Shown: piece by piece, positions 14,517 to 26,600 of the stretch
Position numbering within the stretch: the first letter of the stretch is position 1
Layout: every line of letters begins with the position of its first letter
DNA from: Eonycteris spelaea
Taxonomy: Eukaryota; Chordata; Mammalia; Chiroptera; Pteropodidae
NCBI GenBank assembly: GCA_003508835.1
Contig: PUFA01000092.1
Span: 4,588,001-4,652,000, forward strand
Direction of reading: 5' to 3'
Length of the DNA: 64,000 bases
Translations under genes and position numbers: made by a program
Notes under the pieces: generated by a model
Told to the model about the DNA's origin: nothing
Seen by the model: the letters and a program-made list of their open reading frames with translations, nothing else
The model's database searches: none

Positions 14517-15118
14517 ATATCGTTGTAAGGGCTTTGGATTTTTATTGAGTGAAACAAGGAGCTCTGAAGAGTTTTGAGTAAAGGAGTGACATGATCTGAT
14601 TTAAGATTGTTCTGCTGTGCTGGAGAATAAATTGAGGTGAGGCAAGGGCAGAAGCAAGGAGACCAGCCAGGGGGCTACTGCAGTAATCAAGGTGAGCATC
14701 AAAGATTCCTGGGACTAGGGTGGTAGCAGTAGAGGTGGTAGAATTCCAGGAATATCTTATTAGACCTGACATATGTGCTTACGGATTAGATGTGGTGGTT
14801 GGGAATGACATCAAGATTTTTGACTTAAAAATGGAACAACAAATTTGTCTTTAACAGAGGTATAGGAGGAAGAGGAAAAATCAGGGGCTGTTTTGGACAT
14901 TTTGAGTTTACGATGCATATGAGAGGTTTAAGTGGAGATGTTAGCTAGGCAATGGTATATGACTCTGGAGTTCAGGAAAAAGAACTCAGCTGGAGACATA
15001 AATTTGGGAGTCATTAATGTATAGATGGTACTTAAAAATATAAGACTGGAGATCATCTCATCAAAGGAGTGAATGTACAGAAAGATGTATTAAGGTGAAG
15101 TTATTCAGCAGCAGTATT
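14517..15118 (-). mobile_element. LINE-2 fragment, antisense
   Basis: Antisense L2 landmarks: GAGTGACATGATCTGATTTA, GGGGCTACTGCAGTAATCAA, AGGGTGGTAGCAGTAGAGGT, TGGGAGTCATTAATGTATAG. Confidence 0.75.
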
Positions 15119-15271
15119 TTCAGAAAAATGCAAGTTTTAAGACTCTAAAGAGATCAACAAGAATTGGTGGAATAGTACATTTCTTCCAACTAAAGACAGT
15201 GTTAGACCCAACGGTGCAAAGGAGATTAGCCAACCATGATGTGTATAATAAATCACTTTGCTCTACTGAAG

Positions 15272-15301
15272 AAAAAAACAAACAAACAAACAAACAAAAA
15301 C
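15272..15301 (+). repeat. (AAAC)n microsatellite
   Basis: About five AAAC units just upstream of the CpG-rich promoter. Confidence 0.8.
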
Positions 15302-16045
15302 AGCCATCAGGTATGGAAAGATGCTTTAAGTGAGGAAGGGCTTTCACGTTGGCCAAGTGGCTAGCCAGAACTGGGAATGCAAAGTTCTAAGAACAGCTTT
15401 GGAGTTAACAAGTGACAGCTGCAGTCAGTTTCCTACACATACACAAAACCAAACAACTTCTTCCTCCCACAGAGCATGTCAAGATGCTGGTACAACAGAC
15501 ATCTCGTTGCCCTGGATCACAAAGCCACTTAGCAGAGTCCCGCACCTGTGTAGATTCCTTGAGAAGTGACCTTTCCCTGAGAACACTTGAGCTCTTAAGT
15601 GGGACAGGCTCGGAAAGCGAGGGGGGCGGGGGCGGTGGTGCTGATAAGCAAAGGTAAGACATGGCTACCGTGATTGGCATGTTAGTTCTGCGCATAATTC
15701 TGACAAAGGGGAGTGCCTTGGCTCGAAGACGAAGCATGGAATCACTTAAGGGTCGTGGAAGGGTGTGGAAACTCAAGGACACAAAGCACTGAGATTCTCG
15801 AGGTGGCGGCAGGGCTGAAGGTAGCGCTATTAACCATCCTTTCTGGCCACATCCTGCCTAATCCCTGCAGTGAGGGGCGCGGAGGTCAGCGGGGACGTGT
15901 ACGACGAAATAGTGGGGTGGTGGTCAGTGGGCAAGGACCTACTCACAGGGCACCTTTTAGGTCCAGATACTGGGAGCAGCGTCCCTGCCCCCATTTTCCT
16001 CTCACCGGGTAATTCCTCCCTGGAGTGGCTCCCTCCCAGCAAAAA

Positions 16046-16053
16046 TTTGGCGC
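16046..16053 (+). promoter_or_regulatory. E2F-type site TTTGGCGC
   Basis: Exact match to the TTTSSCGC E2F consensus, about 210 bp before the presumed start of exon 1. Function is inferred from the motif and from the cell-cycle role of TTK. Confidence 0.5.
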
Positions 16054-16192
16054 AGTTAAACTGGGAGGCGCCAGGAATATACAAACCAAAGGCCAGCAAC
16101 CCAGGACTCCAGAAGCCGCGCGGGTGGAGTCAGGACGAACCTTCCTGGGCGGGACTCAAGGGACGCAGAGACAGGGTGTCGACAGACACGAA

Positions 16193-16234
16193 CCAATCAC
16201 GGAAGACGCTTTCACGTGACCACCACCGACCAAT
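16193..16234 (+). promoter_or_regulatory. Paired CCAAT boxes flanking a CACGTG E-box
   Basis: CCAAT at 16193-16197 and again at 16230-16234, same orientation, 37 bp apart, with CACGTGAC at 16213-16220 between them. Repeated NF-Y sites at roughly this spacing just before the start are typical of G2/M promoters. Binding is inferred from sequence only. Confidence 0.6.
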
Positions 16235-16253
16235 AGGAGGCCGCGGCAATAGC

Positions 16254-16269
16254 GGCGGGGAAATTCAAA
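16254..16269 (+). promoter_or_regulatory. E2F/CDE-like plus CHR-like pair at the transcription start
   Basis: GGCGGGG (16254-16260) is followed after AAA by TTCAAA (16264-16269), the reverse complement of the CHR core TTTGAA. CDE/CHR pairs bind DREAM and MMB complexes and give repression in G0/G1 and activation in G2/M. Spacing and orientation differ a little from the textbook CDE-4nt-CHR order, so this is a candidate. Confidence 0.5.
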
Positions 16270-16326
16270 CGTGTTTGCGCAGAAGGGCTTGGATTCCATC
16301 TTTTCTTCTCAAATCGGCTTTCTGAG
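16258..16326 (+). other. TTK: TTK exon 1, 5-prime untranslated
   Basis: Non-coding first exon. It starts near the AAATTCAAACG motif, which resembles the start of the human TTK transcript as I recall it, and ends at a consensus donor (CTGAG|GTGCGT). The start is approximate because no TATA box or initiator fixes it. A 1.2-kb intron follows and the ATG lies in exon 2. Confidence 0.7.
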
Positions 16327-17527
16327 GTGCGTTCGGCCTCGCAAGTTCAGGGAGGAACGGCGGCGGCTGCTGTGTAGGCTCTTTAGCCGCGCGGGTGGGT
16401 AAGTGGTGGGGCGGGATGAGAGCGGCTCAGATTGGGGCAGGAGACAGGGCGCAGCTAAACGAGCTGGAGGGGGAGGGGAGGTCTAGCTACCTCCGCCAAT
16501 CCAGTGGGTGTTGCCAAAGATTTTGTTTACGATCCCGGAAGCGGGAGATGGGTGTGGACCTCGCTGGGAAGTGGACCTAGCGAGACACCTGGGGAGAGTT
16601 TGGGTACGCGAGATTGTTTCCTAAAAGACACATCCGCTCTTGTGTGATGTTTTAGAATAGGGAGAGGAGATGGTGGCTGTGTTCTGACAGTTAATTTTCG
16701 AACCTGACTTTAAGAGGTGATATCTAGAAGCCCAGTTTATCGCCCCTTCATTGTTAAACTTGACGTCAGTGGCGGTATTGATATCAGTGACCCTGGGTTA
16801 CTAGATTGATGTTTGAAAATTACAAAGATGAGATTCTCAGGCAGACTGCAGACACTTTGTTTACCAAACATCACCACCACGCAGGTGAGCAAGTGCTCGA
16901 TATTAAATGAAAACAGTTGATTCTTGGTATTAGAGTAATTAAATTAGCAAATCATGATTCTACCAGATATGCACTAGAGCAAACCTTATGATATCCCATT
17001 TATCAATAAAGGCCTATGTTATATATTATTTTGAAAGACTTTGCAGTGTGTAGGTTTGCGCATATAAAGCAGGTGACTAAAGGGATGGCTATTTACATTA
17101 CCAAAAGGATTCTTTGTATATGTATGTCACTACCAAAATCCAAACGAACAGTCCATCACATTTTCTTAAAATGACAATTTGCAGATGGCCTAGAGAAAAT
17201 ATAATTGAAGAAAGAGTGAAAGGAAGGCAGTGTGTTGAAGAAAAATGGAAAGTTTGAAAAGGAGGACAGCAATTTCTGTGTTGTGAAATGGCTTCCTGGA
17301 AGTTTTGTAGGAAAGAAAACATTCTTAGCCTATTGAAAACCTTGATGGCCAAATTTCAGATATGCACAGTTTTCATGCACAAGGCTTCACAAATACTGCC
17401 TTCATATAGCTTTGTTAAGATGTGTTCACATAGCTAATGCTTTAGACTTCTGGTTCTAAAAGGCTAGCTGCAACTTTTTTTTTTTTTTAATGCTAGTAAA
17501 AAAAATTGTTCCATTTTTTTTTCTTAG

Positions 17528-17668
17528 AAATGGAGGGCGAGGATTTAAGTGGCAGAGAATTGACAATTGATTCAATAATCAACAAAGTGAGAGATTTTAA
17601 AAATAAATTTAAAAATGAAGACCTTACTGATGAGCTAAGCTTGAATAAAGTCTCTGCTGATACCACAG
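17528..17668 (+). CDS. TTK: TTK exon 2, start codon and N-terminal extension
   Basis: Acceptor TTCTTAG, then ATG at 17530-17532. The encoded start [15 protein letters not shown] matches the human N-terminus, and no other in-frame ATG upstream lies within the exon. 46 codons plus 1 nt to the donor ACAG|GTGAGT. Encodes the N-terminal extension involved in kinetochore targeting. Intact. Confidence 0.96.
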
Positions 17669-20600
17669 GTGAGTTTTTCCTTTCTGAGTGCCCTCTAAGG
17701 AAAAGGAATAAAATGTTAACCATTGTGTGTTCACATAATTTTGTCAGTAATTGATGCTTACCAATTAGAGTACTGTACACACACTTTATATTTTAACTCT
17801 TTTGTATTTCCACAATTTTCTGCTTTCTGAAAAAAGGAAACTTACCATTTATTACAGTGCACTCAGGTAGTTTTCTTAACTCTTCCATTATTGTCCACTG
17901 TTATTTCTACTGATGCCTGTATAGTAGATATGCTATTTTATTCTATTACTTTTTTGCTGCAAACTAAGAAAGCCTCACCAATTTTAATAAAATTATGTGT
18001 AAATATAAAGTCGAACACTCAGTTTCTGATTTGGAGGATCTTCCTATTACTCCCTTGGCCTTTTTTTCCTACTCTCCTTGCTCACTTTGTTCCAGCCTAG
18101 CGGCTTCCCTGCTGTCTCTTACTTGCTAGACCAGCTCAACCCCAGTGCCTTTTCTCTTGCCCTCTACCATGAACACCACTCCCCAGATATCTGCCCATTC
18201 TTAGTTTCTTCAAGCCATGCTCAAATTTCATCTCAGTGAGGCCTTCCCTAACTCACCTATTTAAAATAGCAACCTGCTAGGGTGAAAGTGTATCCCCTAT
18301 CTCCCTTTCTTGTTATTATTTTTCTCTATAGTACTAATCACCTTATATCTGATTTATTAATGTGTTTATTGTCTGTCTCCACTAGACTGTGAGCTCTGAG
18401 GACGTTTTTTAATCTGTTTTGTTATATCTACATAGCGAAGTTCCTGGCACTTAGTAGACACTTAAATATTTATTGAATGACAAATGAGCGAAAGTGCCCA
18501 AATTTTAATACCCAACCTTTATAAAAAGTATTATTAGCTCAGAAGCCTAATTCTTTACTATATTTCTTATTGTTGGGGTCATTTGAAAAGTGACCTTTGG
18601 ATAAGTTTGTCATGTGTATACTAACGATTAAATGGGTGAGGGATGGAAAATAAATGGAAGACATGTTGGTGTTAAGCAAATCTTAATAGAGTACCACTAT
18701 ACTTTATTATGTGTATTTAAGTAGTGCTAAGAAAGCTTGTATACCAAGGTAGATGAGTCCCTCTTTAAATCCTTAGCTCATTTAAAGGTGTAAACACTTA
18801 ACATATATTGATAATTAGGATGCACAACATTAGATCAAGTATTGAGGAAGATTCAAAGATGCTTAAAACCATGGTTTCTAAATGAGAAGAATTTATGAAA
18901 CCGTTATGCTACATGTAATATATGTTCAGCAATAAATGAATACTAAAACAATAAAGAATGCTTTAAGTGTTGAATAGAAGCAGAATGGGGTATTCAGAGG
19001 CATGAGGATTACATCTGCAAAGACAGTGTTTTTTAGACATCTCTCAGACAGTTAAGAAAGCATTAATTAGGAGGTAAAACTGGAAAATTAAGTTAGGATC
19101 AGACTAGATTAAATTTAATATAAAAAAACAAAGTTATGAATGTTCTGTTTTAGTAGAAAGCAGAAACAGTAATTTTGTTTGCAAAAATAAAGATTTAGCC
19201 CTGTCTAGGCTAACTGAAACTGATGGAAAGAATGATAGTTTCTCTGAGAAATGACTAAAATAGTAATGACTAAAATATCATACACAGGGAACTGACACTA
19301 ATTCAAGTTGTCTTTTTAAAGCATTTAACACTAAAGAAAGTAAAAAATAAATTACATTGTGAAAATTATGGAGAAATATAGGTAACTTGGAGGGAGGGGA
19401 AAAAAAATGACCATACCAGTTGCTTATCTTTTGTAAACTGATTTTGTTTGGTTGATTTAAAAGTGAGTTAGAAATCTATGGAGATAATGTTGGATTAAAA
19501 AAAGTTACAAGAGGACTGGGGTATTAAGCATCTAAATTTTTAATGAATACCGATGGTCAGTGGTCGTGGGAGAGGTTTAGTTTTTCTTTGAGTAGTTAGA
19601 ATACAAAATAGAATTATGGTGCTACAGCATAAAATTTCCTTAGGCTGTATATGGTTTTTTAAAGCTACTTATAAAAAAAAGTTTATTTCCAAATTTTTCT
19701 TTCCTTCCAAATATATAGCTTTCTTTTGGAGTAAAATATACCCTCATAAAAGATACGTACGTACTAAATAAGCTTATGTTTATAAAAATTATTAAAATTT
19801 TTAAAAAGTATTTTAAGGAGTTTGTGTACATTGATATTGTATACATTGATAACTAATTTGAAAAAAAGTGCAATTTGATGTTTGTTTTTATGTCTTTTCT
19901 TACTTTTTTTATGGCATACTTTTTTTCCTTTATTCAGATAATTCGGGAACTGTTAACCAAATTATGATGATGGCCAACAACCCAGAGGACTGGTTGAATT
20001 TGTTGCTCAAACTAGAGAAAAACAGTATCCCCCTAAATGATGCCCTTTTAAATAAATTGATTGGTCGTTACAGTCAAGCAATTGAATCACTTCCTCCAGA
20101 TAAATACGGCCAAAATGAGAGTTTTGCTCGAATTCAAGTGAGATTTGCTGAATTAAAAGCGTAAGTATTAGTATTTTAACTACATTTAACTATGTTACAT
20201 AACACATAACTACATTATAAAAAGATAAAATTAAAATATTTTTGTCAGGATTACTTGTAAACAAAATTTAATATTTTTTGAACAAATCCTTTTTCTTATA
20301 ATTAGCAAGTGAGTAATGTAAACTCTCTTTACTATGTACACGTTTCCACAAAAGTTTCTTATTTTTGACTCTGCCTAAAAAAAAGATTTTAAAAAATAAC
20401 TGAGTAGTATTTAATTTTACACACTGAAAGAAACAATGCCCTATGTCTTTTGGAAAATAGAATAAGGAATTATCAAACTTAGGTAGCTCTGTACTTTTTC
20501 TGAAAAGTTGACTCTGAAATCTTTATTACAGTATTCAAGAGCCAGATGATGCACGTGACTACTTTCAGATGGCCAGAGCAAACTGCAAGAAATTTGCTTT

Positions 20601-23600
20601 TGTGCATATATCTTTTGCACAATTTGAACTATCACAAGGTAATTTAGATTTTATAATTAACATATAATTTAGATTTGAAATATCAAGTCTAAATTTTAAG
20701 TAAAGGATAACTTCCTGTTGTAACTCATATCCTAATATTAAATTATATGTATGAAGTAGGAAACTGAGGCAAAAGTCATATGTTGATCAGATAAGATGGT
20801 GGGGGAAGACTTCCATCTAAGTGTAAATGCAGAGACTATTTTATACTAGCCCTTCCACTTGCAAGGAGTAATCCAGAGAATTAGCATGAACATCGTGTTT
20901 GTGCTTCTATTCAGGAAAAGTCTAAGGAAAATGACTTTTTCACTGAATATTCGGGGGATGAAATATATAAGATATTTAAACTAGTGCTTAGATAAGCTTT
21001 TCTTATGCTATAATTTTGTAGCACCAGACTATACATAAAAATAAAATTGTAGCATTAATTGGTAGTTCCCCTTTAAAAAAAAAAGTAAACTTATACAAAA
21101 ACCTTCCCCCCCCCCCCCCCACTCACCTGGTTCTTCGTTGTCTGTACTTTTTGTATAGGGCCAGGATAGTCTTTTTCTCATTTTTTGGGGCCTCTGGATC
21201 CACCCTCAGTTTATCCTTTTGGCCATGAGTTCCTATTTTGCCTCAGCCTTGCTTCTGCTCCATCCCTGATCCCATTTACCACCAGGTACACACATTATCA
21301 CTATAGGTTTGGCTCAGCCAGAATTCCCACTCAAAGCAGGGTTCAGTCACTAGAAGAGTATTCTCCGGGATTGAGGCTGGAGAAAAGCATTGTACAAACA
21401 CAGGAAATAGTTTGAAAACCTTGAACTTCTACTTATTTAGATGATTTCTGAGTCCAGTTACCTGAATCATCTCTGATCTGTCTTGTGCTCTATTAGTGAT
21501 GTTTTGAAAAATCATTCCCCTTCCTGCCTAGGAAAATTAATTCCTCATTTTTGCTTTTTTTTTCCTCCCCGGGTTCTGAAAAGGCTTTATTGCAGGGGAC
21601 AGGGGAGTCAGCCCTTCTTGGCTGCCGCCTTCCTCATGGTTGCAAGGATGTTGCTCAGCTCCTCTTGCTTCTTCTTGGCACAGATGTGTGTCCCCACCTT
21701 TTCTTGAACTTCAGGGCCCACTTGTCCTTGGAGACCTTGAGCAGCTCCATAGGGGGACAAAGCCGCATACCTCTCAGATCATGTCTGCACGAACTCTCTG
21801 TGCTTGCTAAGGCACACCGGTGGTGGCTGTGCCTCGGCTTGCTCACATTCTTGGTCACCTTGTGACCCTTGTTCAGGCCCACGGCCATTGGGTAGCGCCA
21901 GAGCCCTGGCTCCTCAATGGCTGCCGCAGCAGAAGGCCATTTTTGCTTCTTAAAGTAAGTTTGGCTAAGCCTTTAAGACCCTCTATCTTCCCTTCATTCT
22001 ACTTAAAAAAAAATTTTGTGGTATTATGGCCTATCAATAGAAACTATAAACTTTACATCATTAGAATACGTAATCATTGAAAATCTCAAATTGTGATCTG
22101 TAAAAAAGAAATGTACTTTATCTCTACCACTACAATGTAATATACTTTATCTCTACCACTACAATGTAGTAGTAGCCTCAAGGTCGAAATTGCGATTATT
22201 TTGAACAGAGCTGATGAATAGGCTTTCAGGAAATATGCAACATCTTGAAATTTTTTGAGCAGTTTTGTAAGTATGTGTACTTTTGTAGAAGTAAAGGACA
22301 TTCCATGATTTTTTTCAGGTCTCAAATGGGTCCGTGTGTTCCATAAGTACTAGTTCTTATCAAATCTTTCTTTCTTCACTGTCCTAAAATGCTCAATACA
22401 TGAAATTCTGTCACTATTCTCAATAAATGTAGACTTAACTGCTATCAAATATATTTGTATTCTTAAAACCTGTAAACTATCTGAAGCCAGAGGCCATCTT
22501 TTAATCATCTTTATACCCTAAGTGTCAAGTGCATAGCATAGCTCAGTGGCTCCCATAAACGTGGCTAACATATTCTATGAGTTGCATGATGTATACATTC
22601 AGTATTTATAAACAAAATACTAAATATATTGGGTAAGTTTACAGTTGAAATAAAATTTGGTAATTTGTAGTCAGAAAGGTAAGTATGGTAGTTATTTTTG
22701 CATTTTTGAGGTGATGTAGCTAAGTCTGATAGCTAAAGGGTAATCTTTATCATATTTTTTTTTTACAAGAATTCTTTTGATAGAAGATTCCCTTTAGTAA
22801 AAGATGTCAACTTTTCTTAATGACTAAATGTCATTATGAATGATAGTTATTGTACTGCATTGTAACAGATGGACACTTTTAGGACTAATAACGTCTAGGG
22901 CTTAGTTTTCCCTTTTACTAAATTCCCTGCGGGTCCTAAGTGTTCTTGTCAGCTTTTGCTGCCCTCACTCCATAACTGTTTTGTTACACTTCTTTTACTT
23001 CTGCAAATGGAAAATGGTGCTACACTAATGCATAATTACCTCAATTACATATTACATGAGTAAACTATTTGACATGAATTTTTTACTAGAAGTGAGGTTG
23101 CTTTATTCTTATAACCTAACATGCAAGAGCCTTGAAATAAATATTTTTGCCTAAAGCTTTTAAACTTTTTCTCCAGTTCTATTGAATAAGTATCTGGAGA
23201 GTGAAGATTGCTGCATTAAAATGACAATTAATTTTTCCTTTGTTAGGAAATTTCAAAAAAGCAAAACACTGCTTCATAAAGCTCTAGAATGTGGAGCAGT
23301 ACCACTGCAAATGCTGGAAATTGCCATTCAGAATTTAAACCTGCAAAAAAAGCAGCTGCTTTCAGAGGAGGAAAAGAAGAGTTTATCAGGTAAATGTATT
23401 ATGTGTGCTAATACATTTTTGTGGTATATTGCCTGTGAAAAAGGATTTAGAAAAATAATATGTAGAATAGTCAAAAATCTAAGTTTAAATTTCAAATTTA
23501 AATGAAGTGAGACATTTAGAAGTAATAGTCTTTACTACCATGTTGGATATTTTTTTTTGTTGATTATACTCTCACTGGTTGTCATGTTAAAAACACTTAA

Positions 23601-26600
23601 TCCAAGCAAGAGAATCACTTTTTGCTTTTAGAAATAAGGCATGTGTGTTTATTCTAGGGAAACAGTGATGTAATGTGAAACAGTTATAAAGTATGGTTAG
23701 AGAATTATCTTAGAATGTGTTCATGTTTGCATATTAGGGACAGATCTATGAATTAGCTTTTTAAGTATTCTTGTTTGTGAGATTACTTTTTTGTGTATTC
23801 CTTCTCTTTACAAATGTAATATAATTTCAAAATTTTTACAGCATCTACAGTGTTAACTGCCCAAGAATCATCCCCAATTCACTTGGACATTTACAAAATA
23901 GAACATCAGTTGTGATTCCAGAGGACAGACTACAAAAGCCAGGTTTTTGTATGGGTGAGGAAACTGAACCAGTTTTTTAAATGCTTATCATACTTTTATG
24001 TTATTTGTATGTTTACATATACATTTTTATGTAACAGTGATAACAGCAGTTAGTAGTTAATGGAAATACTTAAGTTAATATTATTCTTTTTAAAAATTGG
24101 GGGGTATTTTTTTTTTCTTTTAGAGAGAATGTACCCCCTCAAGATGCAGAGATAAGTCATCAAAATTCCTTAAAACAAACACACAAAATTAAACGGGTAA
24201 GTTAGTTTTAATCTACATTGGTTAAGGTGGTAGTGGTGAGGTCTTTGTTTATTTCCTAGTTGGTTACTTAATCTTTCAAAACATTTTTAGTCATGCCCAT
24301 TTGGAAGAGTCCCAGTTAACCTTCTAAATAGCCCGGATTGTCACGAGGACACTGATGGTTCAGTTGTACCAAGTTTTGCAAAAAGGTATGTTGGGTTTTA
24401 GTTTTTAATTTGTTTTCAGTATTTGAAGATTTATGGCATAATGGTGTTAAAGTCTTTTACTGCATAATAAATTTATGATTAATTTTTATTTAGTATTAAA
24501 GGTTACCGAGTTTCTAAATGACAAAGGAATGAGTGGAGAATATTACTTTATTTTGCTTTTTCACTCATTAAAATATTCATGAAAGGACCTTAAAAAATAG
24601 GAAACATGGAGGAAAAATTATTAAGTCAACCTGAAGCTTAAAAGACCTATGCAAACCTCCCCAAACCTCCCCTCCTGTTGTTTGAACATTTCTCACTTAC
24701 GGATAGCCTCTCTGGTAAGAGACTCTTTTCACTACGTACATAGAAGTCTCCACAGCAGTGATGAACAAAGACATGGGAATGATTTATTTTCCAGCTAGGT
24801 CAAGGAAAAGAGCAGCTATTGGTAGGGAAGATGATTAATAATTCATTCATTGCTTCAGAGGCTAGGGCATCAAAAAGTGAGCAGAGTAGATAAAGATGAA
24901 GTATTTTTTATCATATCCGGTGTGTTTTTCCTTCAACTTGGGTGTTTGTTCCCTTCAAAGAAATGGGAATCTAGTGTTCTAGCTTACCTACAAGAGTTTT
25001 TCTGGTCTATTCTTAAATCTAATCACTATATAACATTTCTATTGGAAAAGTCTTCTTGCCTTCCAGAGAACCATTTGGTTCTCTGGAATAAATAAATAAA
25101 GTAAACTTTATTTATTTATTTTGGGGCGAGTAAACTTTAGAAATACAACTGATTGTTTTTATTTGGTTTCTTCCATAGTTAAATTCCTTTTATACTTAGG
25201 GCTCGACTAAATGTTGATATTAAAAAATTAATTGATTGTCAAGATTAAGCTCCAAAATGTTATGAGATGACTATTATCTTGTTATCTTGGTTTAAAACAC
25301 CTAGCAGAGGAATAAAGGAGACTTTCTCACACTCCAAGAAAATAAAAACAAAAACAAACCAGTCATTTTCTTGCTTGTTAGGATACATGTATGCTAGGCA
25401 CTATGGAGGTCCACAGAAGGGTTTATATTTATACTGTAGTTCTTATCTTTAAGCTGAAGTATAGTTTCACCTACATACTGTTCCCTTCTTTTCCACAATT
25501 GTACCTTCATTCCAACTGTTAACTTATTACATAGTGAAGTAGACAGTCACCTACTATTCATCTCTATTAATTTTGTCATTGCTTAGCACCTAACTTAATC
25601 ACATTTGTACTAGAATCATGTTATTTTTTAAAATAACTTTTCAAGAGATTTTTCCAATTAAAATGTATATATTGTTTAAAGACCAAGTTTAAAAATGGAA
25701 AAGTAATATATTGAAAAAATTAATTTTGGATTAAACATTAAAATTATTTTTTTGTGTCGGTAATAGACAGACCTCTAGATCAGAATGCCGAGAGATGATT
25801 GTGCCTAGATCTAAATCAAGTGGAAACGATTCCTGTGACTTGAGAAATTTAAAGGTATTTCACTTTCTAAGTTTTCACATAGAGCAAGAGTTTTTCTGAT
25901 CCAGGGTCCATGGAGCTTTTTCTGTGGAAGGGACCCATAGTTTATACAATATTTTTCACAGTGTTCCTGAAGCCCCGAGAGATGTAGGACCACTAATGGG
26001 AAATAGTGCAGAAGTCCTAAACTGTTTCTCTAAGATTGAGGTGGTAGAGCAAGGATCTGGGATAACTGAAGTAACAGTATTCTGTGTTTAAGCAGATTTG
26101 TTGGCCTGGTTTTGGGGATAGCTGGTGGAGCCATTCCCCTCAGCTATGGTTTCTTAGTGCGTTTAATGATCTGGAAGGGCATCTTAGACAAAAATGAGAG
26201 AATAAATTGTGATGGGCAGAAGCGAGGGCTTAGTCTAATGTTCTGATATGGCACAACAACTTTATGTGAACTTCAAAAACAGGAAACAGTTTTAGCCTTA
26301 TTGTACTTGAGTTAGACCCTTAGCATCAAAATGTGGGTCTTTTCAAATTTATAATTCCTCTCGTTCATGGTCTTTGCTTTAAATAATAATTTTAACTAAT
26401 CACAGCTATTTTAGTGAACATTTTAGCAATTAATTAATATTGCCCATTGAAAGCCAAATAGCCAGATTTATGGTTATAGCCATTTTCATTGCTCTAATCA
26501 GTAATTTAATAGGTTAATCTTTGGAGTTTGTGAGTTTACATGTGATTTTAATAGATAATTTTCCTACGAATATCTTCACATAGATGAGATGTTAGTATGT

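Larger units (their letters stand above)
15590..16480 (+). promoter_or_regulatory. TTK: CpG-rich TATA-less promoter of TTK
   Basis: CpG dinucleotides are dense here and rare in the flanks. No TATA box is visible. The region holds a GC box cluster (about 15621-15636), an E2F-type site, a CACGTG E-box, two CCAAT boxes and a CHR-like hexamer, then exon 1. This is the arrangement expected of a G2/M-induced gene. Long open frames on both strands here come from GC content and are not genes. A divergent transcript from the other strand is possible but not supported by any exon I can recognise. Confidence 0.75.

Noticed and set aside
15330..16325. Several overlapping open frames of 80-150 codons on both strands
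   Set aside because: They lie in the CpG-rich promoter, overlap each other in opposite frames, show no domain and are explained by low stop-codon density in GC-rich DNA.
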